Shown here: piece by piece, positions 1 to 8,098 of the stretch
Layout: each line of letters begins with the position of its first letter
Numbering within the stretch: position 1 is the stretch's first letter
Assembly (NCBI GenBank): GCA_030429735.1
Contig: JAUIET010000010.1
Location: 124,001-188,000 of the forward strand
Direction of reading: 5' to 3'
DNA: 64,000 nt
Source: Gammaproteobacteria bacterium
Lineage (GTDB): Bacteria; Pseudomonadota; Gammaproteobacteria; Pseudomonadales; JAUIET01
Notes under the pieces: model-generated
The model's input: the letters and a program-made list of their open reading frames with translations, nothing else
Told to the model about the DNA's origin: nothing
The model's database searches: none
Made by a program: the position numbers and the translations under genes

Positions 1-258
1 CATGTGGTGGATGCCATGCTTGAGAAGAAGCATGGAAAGAAGGCAGTAGCGCAGTGGCGCTCCAGAAATGAGCCGGTGGCTGCAGCGGCCGATGCGTATG
101 ATCGGCGCGCACTTGCCGGCGACGCCGAGCCGATTTACAAGTTTAATCATAATGTGTTGAGTGGGGATAATATTCGGTTTGAGGGCGGGCAATTGAATAT
201 TGAGGGGTATGACGCTATTGAGTTGTTTGGTGAGAGTGCTTATAAAGATATGCTGTAA
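1..258 (+). CDS. C-terminal fragment of an unidentified protein
   Basis: The frame is open from the first base, so the gene most likely begins upstream and only about 85 C-terminal residues are visible. The fragment has a basic, Ala-rich helical start and then a stretch containing FNHNVLSGDNIRF and a final ELFGESAYKDML. I do not recognise a family. An internal GTG at 4 could serve as a start, but no ribosome binding site can be judged at the edge. The stop is followed after 53 bases by an SRPBCC gene on the same strand, so the two may be cotranscribed. Function is left open. Confidence 0.5.
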   Translation, partial: HVVDAMLEKKHGKKAVAQWRSRNEPVAAAADAYDRRALAGDAEPIYKFNHNVLSGDNIRFEGGQLNIEGYDAIELFGESAYKDML

Positions 259-311
259 GCATGTTTTGTGTTCAGATGCCTTGCTGCCACAAAACCTAGT
301 CAGGTGTTTTC

Positions 312-812
312 ATGCAAGAAGTTAAAAGTGATGTATTTCGGGTGGCGCAGCCAGCGGAGCAGGTTTGGGAAAAGCTCAGGGATTTGAGGGTGGCGCATTT
401 GTATGTGCCTGGGTTGACTGGGACTAAAGTGACAACCGAGATAGCAGAAGGTGTGGGTGCCAGTCGGCAGGTGTTTAGCAAGCGGCCACCCATGGATGAA
501 ACCGTTATTGAGTGGGTTGAACGTGAAGGCATGCTGCTGCGCTTGCACTACGGTGAGAAGAATAATTGGGGGCCGTTTACGCAGGTGTATTATCGCTATG
601 GTATGCGCGCTGACGGTGAAGACACCATATTGCAGAATGCCATGCGCTATCAGTTAAAGGGCGGTAAGTTGGGCCAGATACTCGGTGGCGGCTTGATGTC
701 CAAAGCGTTTCGTAAAACCTTGAATGATGTAACGCTTGCGCAGAAGTTGTATTACGAAACGGGCGAGCGGGTTACACCTGAGATTCTGGAGGCAGCCAAG
801 AATGCAGGCTAG
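312..812 (+). CDS. SRPBCC (START-like) family protein
   Basis: A 166-residue protein with the pattern of the SRPBCC/polyketide-cyclase fold. The N-terminus VFRVAQPAEQVWEKLRDL is the usual first strand and helix, followed by a helix-grip body and a long C-terminal helix near residues 120-150. Members bind hydrophobic ligands in a deep pocket; nothing here identifies the ligand. No signal peptide or membrane segment is seen, so it should be cytoplasmic. It is the last gene of the left-hand group and converges on pspF with a 4-base overlap of the two stop regions. The family call is fairly sure; the substrate is unknown. Confidence 0.75.
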   Translation: MQEVKSDVFRVAQPAEQVWEKLRDLRVAHLYVPGLTGTKVTTEIAEGVGASRQVFSKRPPMDETVIEWVEREGMLLRLHYGEKNNWGPFTQVYYRYGMRADGEDTILQNAMRYQLKGGKLGQILGGGLMSKAFRKTLNDVTLAQKLYYETGERVTPEILEAAKNAG

Positions 813-1885
813 TGCTTTGCGTCAAGCAGCTCTGGAAATTTTCGCAGACTGGCTCGGATCTGGTGATAGCTTAAACCGAGTGACTCAGCGGCTTTTTTCT
901 GATTGTAGCGTGATTGCTTAAGTGCTGTTGCAATGCACTGTTTTTCTACGTCATCCAGGTGTGCGCGCAAATCTCCGGGTATTGCTCCGCGTGCAGCGTC
1001 ATGTGCGGGGCTGTGCGTTTGACTGGGTTTTGAGAATTCATCGCCGTTGTCTTCTTGCGCTACGCGTTGCCTGGGCCGATAGGGTGAGGCGAACGGGTCA
1101 AACACAATCTGATCCAGTGCGTCATCCGTTTGTTCATTGCGGTACACGCTTCGCTCAATCACATTTTTAAGTTCGCGGACGTTACCTGGCCAATTGTATT
1201 CTTGCAGTTGCTGTTCAGCGTGCTGGCTAAAGCCGGCAAAATAGTCCAGGCCCAGCTCACGGCTCATGCCGGTGGCGAAATGTTCGGCAAGTAACAGAAT
1301 GTCGTCGTGACGTTCGCGCAGCGGTGGCAGGGTGACGACGTCGAAGCTTAGTCGGTCGAGCAAGTCAAAGCGGAACTTGCCGGCTTTGGCCAGGCTGGGT
1401 AAATCTTCATTGGTGGCGGCAATCAGGCGTACGTCGCTGCGCAATACCTCGTTGCCACCCAGGCGCTGGAATTCACCGTACTCGATAACGCGTAAAAGCT
1501 GTTGTTGCACGCGCTGGCTGGTGGTTGCCAGTTCATCCATAAACAGGCTGCCACCGTGACTGCGTTCGAACCGCCCGGAATGGCGTTTGCTCGCACCTGT
1601 GAATGCGCCGGCCTCATGGCCAAACAGCTCCGATTCCATTAACGAGTCGTTGATGGCAGCGCAGTTAAGCGTTTCGAAGTGCTTGTCCCATCGGCTGGAA
1701 AGGTAGTGTATGCGTGAGGCAACCAGCTCCTTGCCAGTACCTCGCTCACCCACCACGAGAACAGGCTTGTTCAACGGGGCAACCGTTGAGACGTGCTGCA
1801 ACATGGCGCTGAAACTGGGTGCGGCCCCGATCAGGCGTGTGGCACTGCGAGCATCCTCTGCGGGGGCTATGTCGTCAGTAATCAT
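809..1885 (-). CDS. pspF: Phage-shock-protein operon activator PspF
   Basis: A 358-residue sigma-54 enhancer-binding protein that lacks an N-terminal receiver or GAF domain, as is typical of PspF. The AAA+ domain carries a Walker A GERGTGKE at about 46-53, the sigma-54 contact loop GAFTGA at 93-98 and a Walker B GGSLFMDE. A Fis-type helix-turn-helix lies at the C-terminus (NQKKAAESLGLSYHQIR). It is divergent from pspABC across a 181-base region containing a sigma-54 promoter that reads toward pspA. In known systems PspA inhibits PspF until membrane stress titrates PspA away. Gene order and domain layout make this assignment secure. Confidence 0.95.
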   Translation of the reverse strand: MITDDIAPAEDARSATRLIGAAPSFSAMLQHVSTVAPLNKPVLVVGERGTGKELVASRIHYLSSRWDKHFETLNCAAINDSLMESELFGHEAGAFTGASKRHSGRFERSHGGSLFMDELATTSQRVQQQLLRVIEYGEFQRLGGNEVLRSDVRLIAATNEDLPSLAKAGKFRFDLLDRLSFDVVTLPPLRERHDDILLLAEHFATGMSRELGLDYFAGFSQHAEQQLQEYNWPGNVRELKNVIERSVYRNEQTDDALDQIVFDPFASPYRPRQRVAQEDNGDEFSKPSQTHSPAHDAARGAIPGDLRAHLDDVEKQCIATALKQSRYNQKKAAESLGLSYHQIRASLRKFPELLDAKH

Positions 1886-1887
1886 TA

Positions 1888-1902
1888 AGCTATTATATAG
1901 CT
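1888..1902. promoter_or_regulatory. Palindrome upstream of pspF/pspA, possible PspF operator
   Basis: AGCTAT-TAT-ATAGCT is a perfect inverted repeat (6-base arms, 3-base spacer) just upstream of the pspF start and about 110 bases upstream of the pspA sigma-54 promoter. PspF is known to bind upstream activating sequences in this divergent region and to repress its own gene. The position fits; the sequence itself has not been matched to a PspF consensus. Confidence 0.35.
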
Positions 1903-2009
1903 AAAAAAACATAATAATAGTTAAAATAGCTACTACTATCTGGCGTTCACATTAAAGCGAATTCGGATAAACTTCATAAAAAACAATAGGTTGCGATAAA
2001 TGGCCAAAC

Positions 2010-2026
2010 TTGGCCCGCTTTTCGCT
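2010..2026 (+). promoter_or_regulatory. Sigma-54 (-24/-12) promoter of pspA
   Basis: TTGGCCCG-N4-TCGCT has the invariant GG (2012-2013) and GC (2024-2025) separated by ten bases, as required by RpoN holoenzyme. It lies 41 bases upstream of the pspA ATG and faces it, with the PspF gene divergent on the other side. The -12 element reads CGC rather than the consensus TGC. Confidence 0.75.
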
Positions 2027-2066
2027 ATGTATCTTGTAACGCAAATGTGCAGGAGGAGTACCAATC

Positions 2067-2765
2067 ATGGGTATATTTTCACGAGTCAGCGATATCGCTA
2101 ACGCCAACATCAACGCCTTACTCGATAAGGCCGAAGACCCTGAAAAAATGGTTCGGCTGATGATCATCGAAATGGAAGAAACCCTGGTTGAAGTACGTAC
2201 CACATCAGCCAGAATGATCGCCGACAAGAAAACGCTGCAACGAAAAGCGGAGCAGTTACGCGAACTGGCCGCAGACTGGGAGCGAAAGGCAGAGATGGCC
2301 ATTCAAAAGGGCAGGGAAGACCTGGCTAAGGCCGCTTTGGTAGAGAAGAACAGCATCATTGAGGATCTGAGCATTGTTGAGGAAGAGGTCAGCGAGCATG
2401 ACGTTCAGATTGGCAAGCTGGGGCAAGATGTTGATCATTTGCAGCTCAAGCTCAGTGACGCGAAAGCTCGTCAGAAATCACTGGTGATGCGAGCGCGAAG
2501 TAATCGCTCAAGGCTGCACGTGCGCAAACATCTGGACAAGGACCAGATTGATGAGGCGTTGGCCCGCTTTGAGCGCTATGAGCGCAAGCTGGACGAGCTG
2601 GAGGGCGAAGTTGAGGCCTTCGACCTGGGCAATAAATCGCTTTATGATGAGTTTGCGGATCTGGAGAACGAAGAGAAGATTGCGGATGAGCTGGCCGCGC
2701 TGAAAGCGAAAGTGAGTAAAAAATCCGCGAGCAACAATGAGCCGGATACTGGCACGGTAAACTAG
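2067..2765 (+). CDS. pspA: Phage shock protein A
   Basis: A 232-residue PspA/IM30-family protein (ESCRT-III-like). It opens with the amphipathic membrane-binding helix MGIFSRVSDIANANINALLD, followed by MVRLMIIEMEETL and long heptad-rich coiled coils through about residue 215. It acts at the inner membrane, binding stored-curvature stress and holding PspF inactive. An AGGAGG ribosome site lies at 2051-2056. It is the first gene after the sigma-54 promoter, and pspB, pspC and a small membrane peptide follow on the same strand. The length is close to that of E. coli PspA (222). Confidence 0.95.
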   Translation: MGIFSRVSDIANANINALLDKAEDPEKMVRLMIIEMEETLVEVRTTSARMIADKKTLQRKAEQLRELAADWERKAEMAIQKGREDLAKAALVEKNSIIEDLSIVEEEVSEHDVQIGKLGQDVDHLQLKLSDAKARQKSLVMRARSNRSRLHVRKHLDKDQIDEALARFERYERKLDELEGEVEAFDLGNKSLYDEFADLENEEKIADELAALKAKVSKKSASNNEPDTGTVN

Positions 2766-2817
2766 CGGTAGGCGCACAGGCTAACGCATTTGTCCACCAC
2801 ACGAACTAAGGAGCAAC

Positions 2818-3060
2818 ATGAATTCCACGGCCATAGCAGGCATTTTGTTGGTGCCATTGATTCTGTTTTTGACGGTGGTGATGCCAATGTGGTTGCGCTT
2901 GCATTACCGCGAGAAAAGTCGGCAAGGGCGGGAGCTATCAAGCGAGGAATGGAATGAGCTGGAGGAAACTCTGCAAAAGGCCGAGAAGCTGGAGCAGCGC
3001 ATTGTCACCCTTGAGCGCATATTGGATGAGACCGACAGCAACTGGCGCGATCAACTCTAG
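2818..3060 (+). CDS. pspB: Phage shock protein B
   Basis: An 80-residue protein with one N-terminal membrane helix (about residues 5-24, ending MPMWLRLHY) and a charged cytoplasmic coiled coil (EEWNELEETLQKAEKLEQRI). PspB works with PspC to sense envelope stress and release PspF from PspA. An AAGGAG ribosome site sits at 2808-2813. The size, topology and position between pspA and pspC match the family. Confidence 0.92.
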   Translation: MNSTAIAGILLVPLILFLTVVMPMWLRLHYREKSRQGRELSSEEWNELEETLQKAEKLEQRIVTLERILDETDSNWRDQL

Positions 3061-3114
3061 CACCGGTTGATCAAGACCTGACAGCAAACACAGAGGAACC
3101 GAAAGGAGAGCCAC

Positions 3115-3669
3115 ATGGGCCACAGACATCGTCGCAAACACAGTCAAATCAACAGCAACCGGTCAGCGCATCACAGCCGGCGCTGTAGCCGTAATTTTCG
3201 CCCTGGCGGTCGCCGCTGGTATCGTATTCCAAGCCAGGGCCACCTCGCAGGAATATGCGCGGGCATGGCGGATTACTACGACGTAAGCCCCTTGATGGCG
3301 CGTGGCCTGACCATAACCGCTGGCTTGTTTATGCCGCAGGTGGTTGTTATTGCGTACATCGTAGGTATTTTCGCCTTGCCGACGCGCAGCGAAGCGCAAC
3401 AGGCCCAGCGCGAAAAAGAGCAAACCATTCTGGATGAGCTTGAAGAACGCGAGTTACGCCGCGAGCGCCGCCAGCGCGAGTTTCAACGCGCCTATGAAAC
3501 GATTACGGACATAGGTGATGAGCCGAGTGAACCAACCCTGGACAGCAAGCGTATCATTATTCGCCGCTTCAAGGAGCGTATGGGCGGGCTGGAAGGCCGC
3601 CTGCAAAACCTGGAGCAGCACGTGACGTCACGGCGCTATGATTTGGCGCGTGAGATCGACAGTTTGTAA
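3115..3669 (+). CDS. pspC: Phage shock protein C, with basic N-terminal extension
   Basis: A 184-residue protein with the PspC domain in the middle: GHLAGICAGMADYYDVSP at about 42-59, then a membrane helix (LTITAGLFMPQVVVIAYIVG, about 65-85). A long charged C-terminal coiled coil follows (about 95-184). E. coli PspC has 119 residues, so this version is longer at both ends. The first 40 residues are rich in Arg and His and have no known counterpart to me. The start is supported by AAAGGAG a few bases upstream. PspC is the membrane sensor partner of PspB. Confidence 0.9.
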   Translation: MGHRHRRKHSQINSNRSAHHSRRCSRNFRPGGRRWYRIPSQGHLAGICAGMADYYDVSPLMARGLTITAGLFMPQVVVIAYIVGIFALPTRSEAQQAQREKEQTILDELEERELRRERRQREFQRAYETITDIGDEPSEPTLDSKRIIIRRFKERMGGLEGRLQNLEQHVTSRRYDLAREIDSL

Positions 3670-3700
3670 TGCGGGCCGCTGAATCTACAAGGACAACAGG

Positions 3701-3811
3701 ATGAATCATTTAATTTTAAGAGACAAGCGAGCGCGTGGAATCTACTTTTGGGCGCTACCGTTGGTGGTTATGAGCTGTGTAGGATTAATCGCACTCAATG
3801 GAGCGCTCTAA
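3701..3811 (+). CDS. 36-residue single-span membrane peptide in the psp operon
   Basis: An ATG at 3701, preceded by AAGGA at good spacing, opens a 36-codon frame ending TAA at 3809-3811. The peptide starts MNHLILRDKRARG and continues with one hydrophobic span (IYFWALPLVVMSCVGLIAL), giving a positively charged N-terminus and a single membrane helix. It lies 31 bases after pspC and overlaps the next gene's start by 14 bases, which suggests translational coupling. It occupies the place of pspD in some enterobacterial operons, but I see no sequence basis to call it PspD. Real expression is inferred from the ribosome site and the operon context. Confidence 0.6.
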   Translation: MNHLILRDKRARGIYFWALPLVVMSCVGLIALNGAL

Positions 3812-4505
3812 CTCAAATCATTCAAGCAGATTCCAGTGGCCAGTAATAACTGGAGCAGCGCTCGCTATTGTATGTCTGCTGGCGCTTACCTCGTTCTGGC
3901 TCGGCCAGAATTCGCGAACCCTGGCACTGCTCAAACACGACGTAGAGGATTATTTCACGCCAGCAGGTGCTACGGTTTTTGTTGGCGATAGCCTTGTATC
4001 GTCAGCCGATTGGAGCCAATACCTGCCGGCACACAATATTGTCAACAGAGGTCTCTACGGCGATGACACCAGTGACCTGCTGAGCGTTTTGCCACGAGTG
4101 CTGGCGCTGCAGCCCGCCGAACTCATAGTTCTAATCGGGATAAATGATCTGAATAAACAACTGGAGTGGCAGCAATCAAAAGCCACTTTGTCTCGAATCT
4201 TTGATCGCATCGATGCACATACTGCGCCAATCAGCGTTGTATTGGTCGAGCTTCTGCCGATCAATGACAGCTGGCACAGGGAGATACGCGCAGATGCAGT
4301 GGTTCGATTCAATCAGTTTCTACAGCAGCAGGCGAATGAGCGGCAGTACACATTTGCGCCTGTTGCCGCTGCGCTGGGCGACGGGCATGATGGATTGAAG
4401 CCAGAGTACACGGTCGACGGTATTCATCTCAGTTCGCGAGGGTATGAAGCGCTGAGCCGAGCGTTGGAACCGTTTCTGTTCGTCGGTAATACTGTCAGCA
4501 ACTGA
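3798..4505 (+). CDS. Membrane-anchored SGNH/GDSL hydrolase
   Basis: A 235-residue protein with an N-terminal signal anchor (about residues 15-35) and a periplasmic SGNH hydrolase domain. Block I is FVGDSL (catalytic Ser), block II NRGLYGD, block III IGINDL (Asn) and block V DGIHLS (Asp and His). Such enzymes are esterases or acetyl hydrolases acting on lipids or on O-acylated glycans; the substrate cannot be read here. The start overlaps the preceding small ORF and has no strong ribosome site, so coupling is likely. It could belong to the psp operon or serve the lipid-sugar genes that follow. Confidence 0.8.
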   Translation: MERSNSNHSSRFQWPVITGAALAIVCLLALTSFWLGQNSRTLALLKHDVEDYFTPAGATVFVGDSLVSSADWSQYLPAHNIVNRGLYGDDTSDLLSVLPRVLALQPAELIVLIGINDLNKQLEWQQSKATLSRIFDRIDAHTAPISVVLVELLPINDSWHREIRADAVVRFNQFLQQQANERQYTFAPVAAALGDGHDGLKPEYTVDGIHLSSRGYEALSRALEPFLFVGNTVSN

Positions 4506-4536
4506 CAAACGGGCCACAGCAAGCGGCCTCGTAACG

Positions 4537-4542
4537 TATAAT
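4537..4542 (+). promoter_or_regulatory. Possible -10 element before the HAD-UbiA gene
   Basis: A perfect TATAAT lies 31 bases upstream of the HAD-UbiA start in the 68-base gap. No convincing -35 hexamer is seen at 16-18 bases upstream, so this is only a weak promoter candidate for the operon that follows. Confidence 0.3.
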
Positions 4543-4573
4543 CGCCCCAAGAAAATCATAGGGTTACAACGGA

Positions 4574-6031
4574 ATGTCGAGTGCGGTCGAACATAACGAC
4601 ATGGCAATACCGCTGTGTGTCGATCTGGATGGCACTCTGACCAAAACCGATACTTTGGTGGAAGCAGCGTTCAGCCTGCTTAAGCAAGACCCCTTTTCCC
4701 TGCTGCAAATGCCGCTCTGGTTATTGCGCGGCAAAGCCAACTTCAAAGAACAGATTTCCGCACGCACTGAATTGGCCGTTGAACTGCTGCCTTACAATCA
4801 ACAGGTTGTTGACTATGTGACCGCTGAACAGCAACAACGAACCACAGTGCTGGTGACTGGCAGTAATGAGCGAGTAGCAACACAGGTAGCAAATCATCTG
4901 GGCATATTTGATGTCGTGCTTGCCAGCGACGACACGAATAATCTGACCGGGTTGCAAAAGCAGGCTGTATTGGAGGAAAAGTTTGGTCGCAAAGGCTATG
5001 ACTACGTCGGTAACAGCCGGGTTGATTTGCCTGTTTGGCGAGGAGCGAATAAGACCCTGGTGGTTGCCAAGCCTGGACGCTTTCTGAACAGCGTTGAAGC
5101 CGAATTCAATCCAGTCAAATCATTCGAGCTGGAAACGCTGAACTTTCGCTCTTTTTGTAAAGCGATTCGGGTTCATCAATGGTTGAAGAACCTGTTGATA
5201 TTTGTGCCACTACTACTTGAACACCGTGTTGCCGACCTGCAAGCACTGCAAAGTCTGGTCTTGTGCTTTTTCTGCCTGAGTTTATTCGCGTCTGCTACCT
5301 ATTTGATCAATGATTTGCTGGATCTTGATGCGGATCGACTTAACTCAACCAAGAAGCATAGGGCATTTGCGTCGGGATTGATTGAACCTCAACACGGAGT
5401 GTTGCTGCTGTTGGTTTTGTTTGCGCTGAGCATGGCGTTGGCGTGGTGGTTGCCCTTCGCCTTTTTTGTGGTGCTGATGCTGTATGGGGTGACAACTCTC
5501 GCCTATTCATTCTGGTTAAAACGTGCCGTTATGGTGGATGTGTGTGTTCTTGCCGCACTGTTTACACTGAGAATCATCGCTGGGGGAGTCGCAATTCAGG
5601 CGGAATGGTCCTTCTGGCTGCTGGCTTTCTCAATGTTCTTCTTCTTAAGCCTTGCGTTGGGCAAACGGGCGTCGGAGATTGCCAACGCGATCAGTGAACA
5701 TAAGGAAAAAATCAGCGGTCGTGGGTACACAACCAGCGACCTGCCCATGTTAACGACGGCCGGTGTATCGGCCGGCTATATGTCGGTTTTGATTGTGGCT
5801 CTGTACATTAACAGCGACAAAGTAGCAGTGATGTACGCTTACCCGGAAGTATTGTGGCTGGTGTGCCCGTTGCTGCTGTACTGGGTGGGCCGCTTCTGGA
5901 TGATTGTTTCCAGAGGTGCAATGCACGAAGATCCTATAGTATTTGCTATGCGCGACCGTATCAGCTTTTTAACGGTTGGTTTGTGCGTAGCCATTGTACT
6001 CGGCGGTTCTGTCGCCGCCTATTACCTGTGA
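4574..6031 (+). CDS. HAD phosphatase-UbiA prenyltransferase fusion
   Basis: A 485-residue fusion. Residues about 12-175 form a HAD hydrolase domain (motif I DLDGT, with Asp17 and Asp19). From about 195 onward is a multi-span UbiA-type prenyltransferase (RVHQWLKNLLIF; the Mg-diphosphate motif NDLLDLDAD at 246-254). UbiA relatives such as mycobacterial Rv3806c transfer phosphoribose from PRPP to polyprenyl phosphate. The HAD part could then remove the 5'-phosphate. The downstream DprE1-like and DprE2-like genes support this pathway reading. The stop overlaps the next gene's GTG start by 4 bases. The domain calls are firm; the substrates are inferred. Confidence 0.85.
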   Translation: MSSAVEHNDMAIPLCVDLDGTLTKTDTLVEAAFSLLKQDPFSLLQMPLWLLRGKANFKEQISARTELAVELLPYNQQVVDYVTAEQQQRTTVLVTGSNERVATQVANHLGIFDVVLASDDTNNLTGLQKQAVLEEKFGRKGYDYVGNSRVDLPVWRGANKTLVVAKPGRFLNSVEAEFNPVKSFELETLNFRSFCKAIRVHQWLKNLLIFVPLLLEHRVADLQALQSLVLCFFCLSLFASATYLINDLLDLDADRLNSTKKHRAFASGLIEPQHGVLLLLVLFALSMALAWWLPFAFFVVLMLYGVTTLAYSFWLKRAVMVDVCVLAALFTLRIIAGGVAIQAEWSFWLLAFSMFFFLSLALGKRASEIANAISEHKEKISGRGYTTSDLPMLTTAGVSAGYMSVLIVALYINSDKVAVMYAYPEVLWLVCPLLLYWVGRFWMIVSRGAMHEDPIVFAMRDRISFLTVGLCVAIVLGGSVAAYYL

Positions 6032-7326
6032 GCGCTTACCGAAGCTGGGCGTATCGGCCTGCCCAACGGCAAGCGGCCGTGCGGCCGACATGGCGAGAAG
6101 CGAGTTTGCCTTCGAGCCAGCCTATACTGCCATTTGGTAACGGCCGCAGTTACGGCGATTCCTGCTTGAACAGTGCAGGTGTGCTTATTGACTCTCGCAG
6201 CCTCGATCATGTGATCGAATTTAATCGCGAAACGGGTCGTATTCGATGCGAAAGTGGTCTTTTGCTGGATGCTCTTCACAGAATAACTCTACCCGCCGGT
6301 TGGTTTGTGCCAGTAACTCCTGGAACATCGTATGTGACCTTAGGTGGGGCGTTAGCCAATGACGTGCACGGCAAAAATCATCATCGCGACGGGTGTTTTG
6401 GTAACCACGTGTGTGCCTTCGAATTGTGTCGTTCTGATGGCAGTCGCATTGTCTGCAGCCCAAGCAGTAATGAGCTACTCTTTTCGGCCACAATTGGTGG
6501 CCTTGGTTTAACCGGCTTCGTAAGTTGGGTTGAGATTCAACTGCTTTCGGTTGAATCTTCCACCATGGACGTTAACACCAGCGTGTTTTACGGGCTTGAA
6601 GAATTTATGGCGTTGTCGGCGCAGTCTCACGACAGTCATCAGTATTCAGTGGCATGGCTGGATTGTGTGTCCAGTGGTAAGAACTTTGGCCGCGGTATTT
6701 TTATTCAAGCCAATCACAGCTCGCAACACGTGCCAGTGGCTGAGCGGCCTGCCTCGTCTGGTTTGCCTGTGCCTGTCGATTTTCCTGGCTGGGCGCTCAA
6801 TAGCGTAACGGTAAAAGCGTTTAACGAACTTTACTTTCACAAACATCGTTTGATGTCGCTGGGTGATAGCATTCAGGATTTTCGCAGCTACTTTTACCCG
6901 TTAGACAGTTTGCAGCACTGGAATCGTATCTACGGCAGTGGCGGGTTTTATCAGTATCAATTTGTTGTGCCAACGGTGAATACCGAGGCGCTCACGGAAA
7001 TACTCAATCGCATTGTGGATTCCGGCCAGGGTTCCTTTCTCGCGGTGTTGAAGCAATTTGGTGCTGTGCGATCCCCAGGTTTGATGTCTTTTCCCATGGA
7101 AGGGCCCTGTCTTGCGCTGGATTTTCCGAACAAAGGCAGGAAAACGCTGCAGCTGATGGACGAACTGGATGCCATTGTTACCGCGGCCCATGGTTGCGTA
7201 TACCCTGCAAAAGACAATCGCATGTCCGCAGCAGCATTCAAGCAGTATTTCCCGCAAGTGGATGAATTTGTACACCATATCGATCCGGCATTCAGTTCGG
7301 ACTTCTGGAGACGAGTAAGTGACTGA
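6028..7326 (+). CDS. DprE1-like FAD-dependent polyprenyl-phosphoribose oxidase
   Basis: A 432-residue VAO-type flavoenzyme. The FAD-binding loop reads PFGNGRSYGDSCLN; VTPGTSYVTLGGALANDVHG and HGKNHH with GNHV follow, closely matching the DprE1 signature, where the HGKNHH region carries the flavin-linked His (here His114). Near the C-terminus YPAKDNR supplies Lys395, the counterpart of the DprE1 substrate lysine. The family oxidises C2' of decaprenylphosphoryl ribose. I chose the GTG at 6028 because it overlaps the upstream stop (GTGA) and begins the conserved region directly. The position of the benzothiazinone-target Cys is Ala363 here. Confidence 0.87.
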   Translation: MSAYRSWAYRPAQRQAAVRPTWREASLPSSQPILPFGNGRSYGDSCLNSAGVLIDSRSLDHVIEFNRETGRIRCESGLLLDALHRITLPAGWFVPVTPGTSYVTLGGALANDVHGKNHHRDGCFGNHVCAFELCRSDGSRIVCSPSSNELLFSATIGGLGLTGFVSWVEIQLLSVESSTMDVNTSVFYGLEEFMALSAQSHDSHQYSVAWLDCVSSGKNFGRGIFIQANHSSQHVPVAERPASSGLPVPVDFPGWALNSVTVKAFNELYFHKHRLMSLGDSIQDFRSYFYPLDSLQHWNRIYGSGGFYQYQFVVPTVNTEALTEILNRIVDSGQGSFLAVLKQFGAVRSPGLMSFPMEGPCLALDFPNKGRKTLQLMDELDAIVTAAHGCVYPAKDNRMSAAAFKQYFPQVDEFVHHIDPAFSSDFWRRVSD

Positions 7327-8098
7327 GCCACAAGATAGCGAACATGTTGTACAGGCATCGGAATCGATCGTGATATTCGGTGCTACCTCGGCCGTAGGTC
7401 AGGAAGTAGCCAGAATACACGCACAGCGCGGCGATCACTTGATTCTGCTGGCCAGAAATAAAGCAGCCCTGGAGACTGTGCGCAACGATTTGTTAGCGCG
7501 TGGTGCACGCTCGGCAAACGCCGTGCAAGCCGATTTGGCGGATACCGGCACCCACAATGCTCTGCATGAGCGTATTCACAGCATCGATAAAAAGCCGGCG
7601 CGCTATTACGTTTTTTACGGCGTGCTGCCTGACCAGAAAGCGTGCGAACAAACATCAGAAGTCGCAGTTTCAGCCTTGCACACCAATTTCAACAGTGTTG
7701 TGTCCTTACTCACACCGATCGTGCAGCAAATGGAGCAGCAGGGCAGTGGTGAGCTGGTAGCCGTCTCTTCAGTGGCCGGTGACCGGGGCCGTCAGTCAAA
7801 TTATACCTACGGTGCCGCAAAAGGCGGGCTAAGCTTATGGATGCAGGGGGTGCGTAACCGTTTGTCGGACGCGGGCTGCACCGTGTTGAATGTTAAGCCG
7901 GGGTTTATTGACACACCCATGACCGCCGACATTGAGAAGGGCGGCCCTCTATGGGCGCAACCCGCTGATGTTGCGCACGATATTGTTAAAGCCGCTGATA
8001 AAGGCAAAAGCGAAATATATACGCCATGGTTTTGGCGAGTAATTATGCTGATTATCAAAAGCATACCGGAATTCATCTTTAAAAAACTGAAACTATGA
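7319..8098 (+). CDS. DprE2-like short-chain dehydrogenase
   Basis: A 259-residue SDR with the N-terminal nucleotide motif IVIFGATSAVGQEVA and the active-site set SSVAGDRGRQSNYTYGAAK (Ser, Tyr-x-x-x-Lys). A C-terminal hydrophobic or amphipathic tail (VIMLIIKSIPEFIFKKLKL) suits a membrane-associated lipid-linked substrate. With the preceding flavoenzyme it should reduce the 2'-keto intermediate to the arabino form, as DprE2 does. The GTG start overlaps the oxidase by 8 bases, and its stop overlaps the next gene by 4 (ATGA), so the three are translationally coupled. The family call is certain and the DprE2 role is strongly suggested by context. Confidence 0.87.
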   Translation: MTEPQDSEHVVQASESIVIFGATSAVGQEVARIHAQRGDHLILLARNKAALETVRNDLLARGARSANAVQADLADTGTHNALHERIHSIDKKPARYYVFYGVLPDQKACEQTSEVAVSALHTNFNSVVSLLTPIVQQMEQQGSGELVAVSSVAGDRGRQSNYTYGAAKGGLSLWMQGVRNRLSDAGCTVLNVKPGFIDTPMTADIEKGGPLWAQPADVAHDIVKAADKGKSEIYTPWFWRVIMLIIKSIPEFIFKKLKL

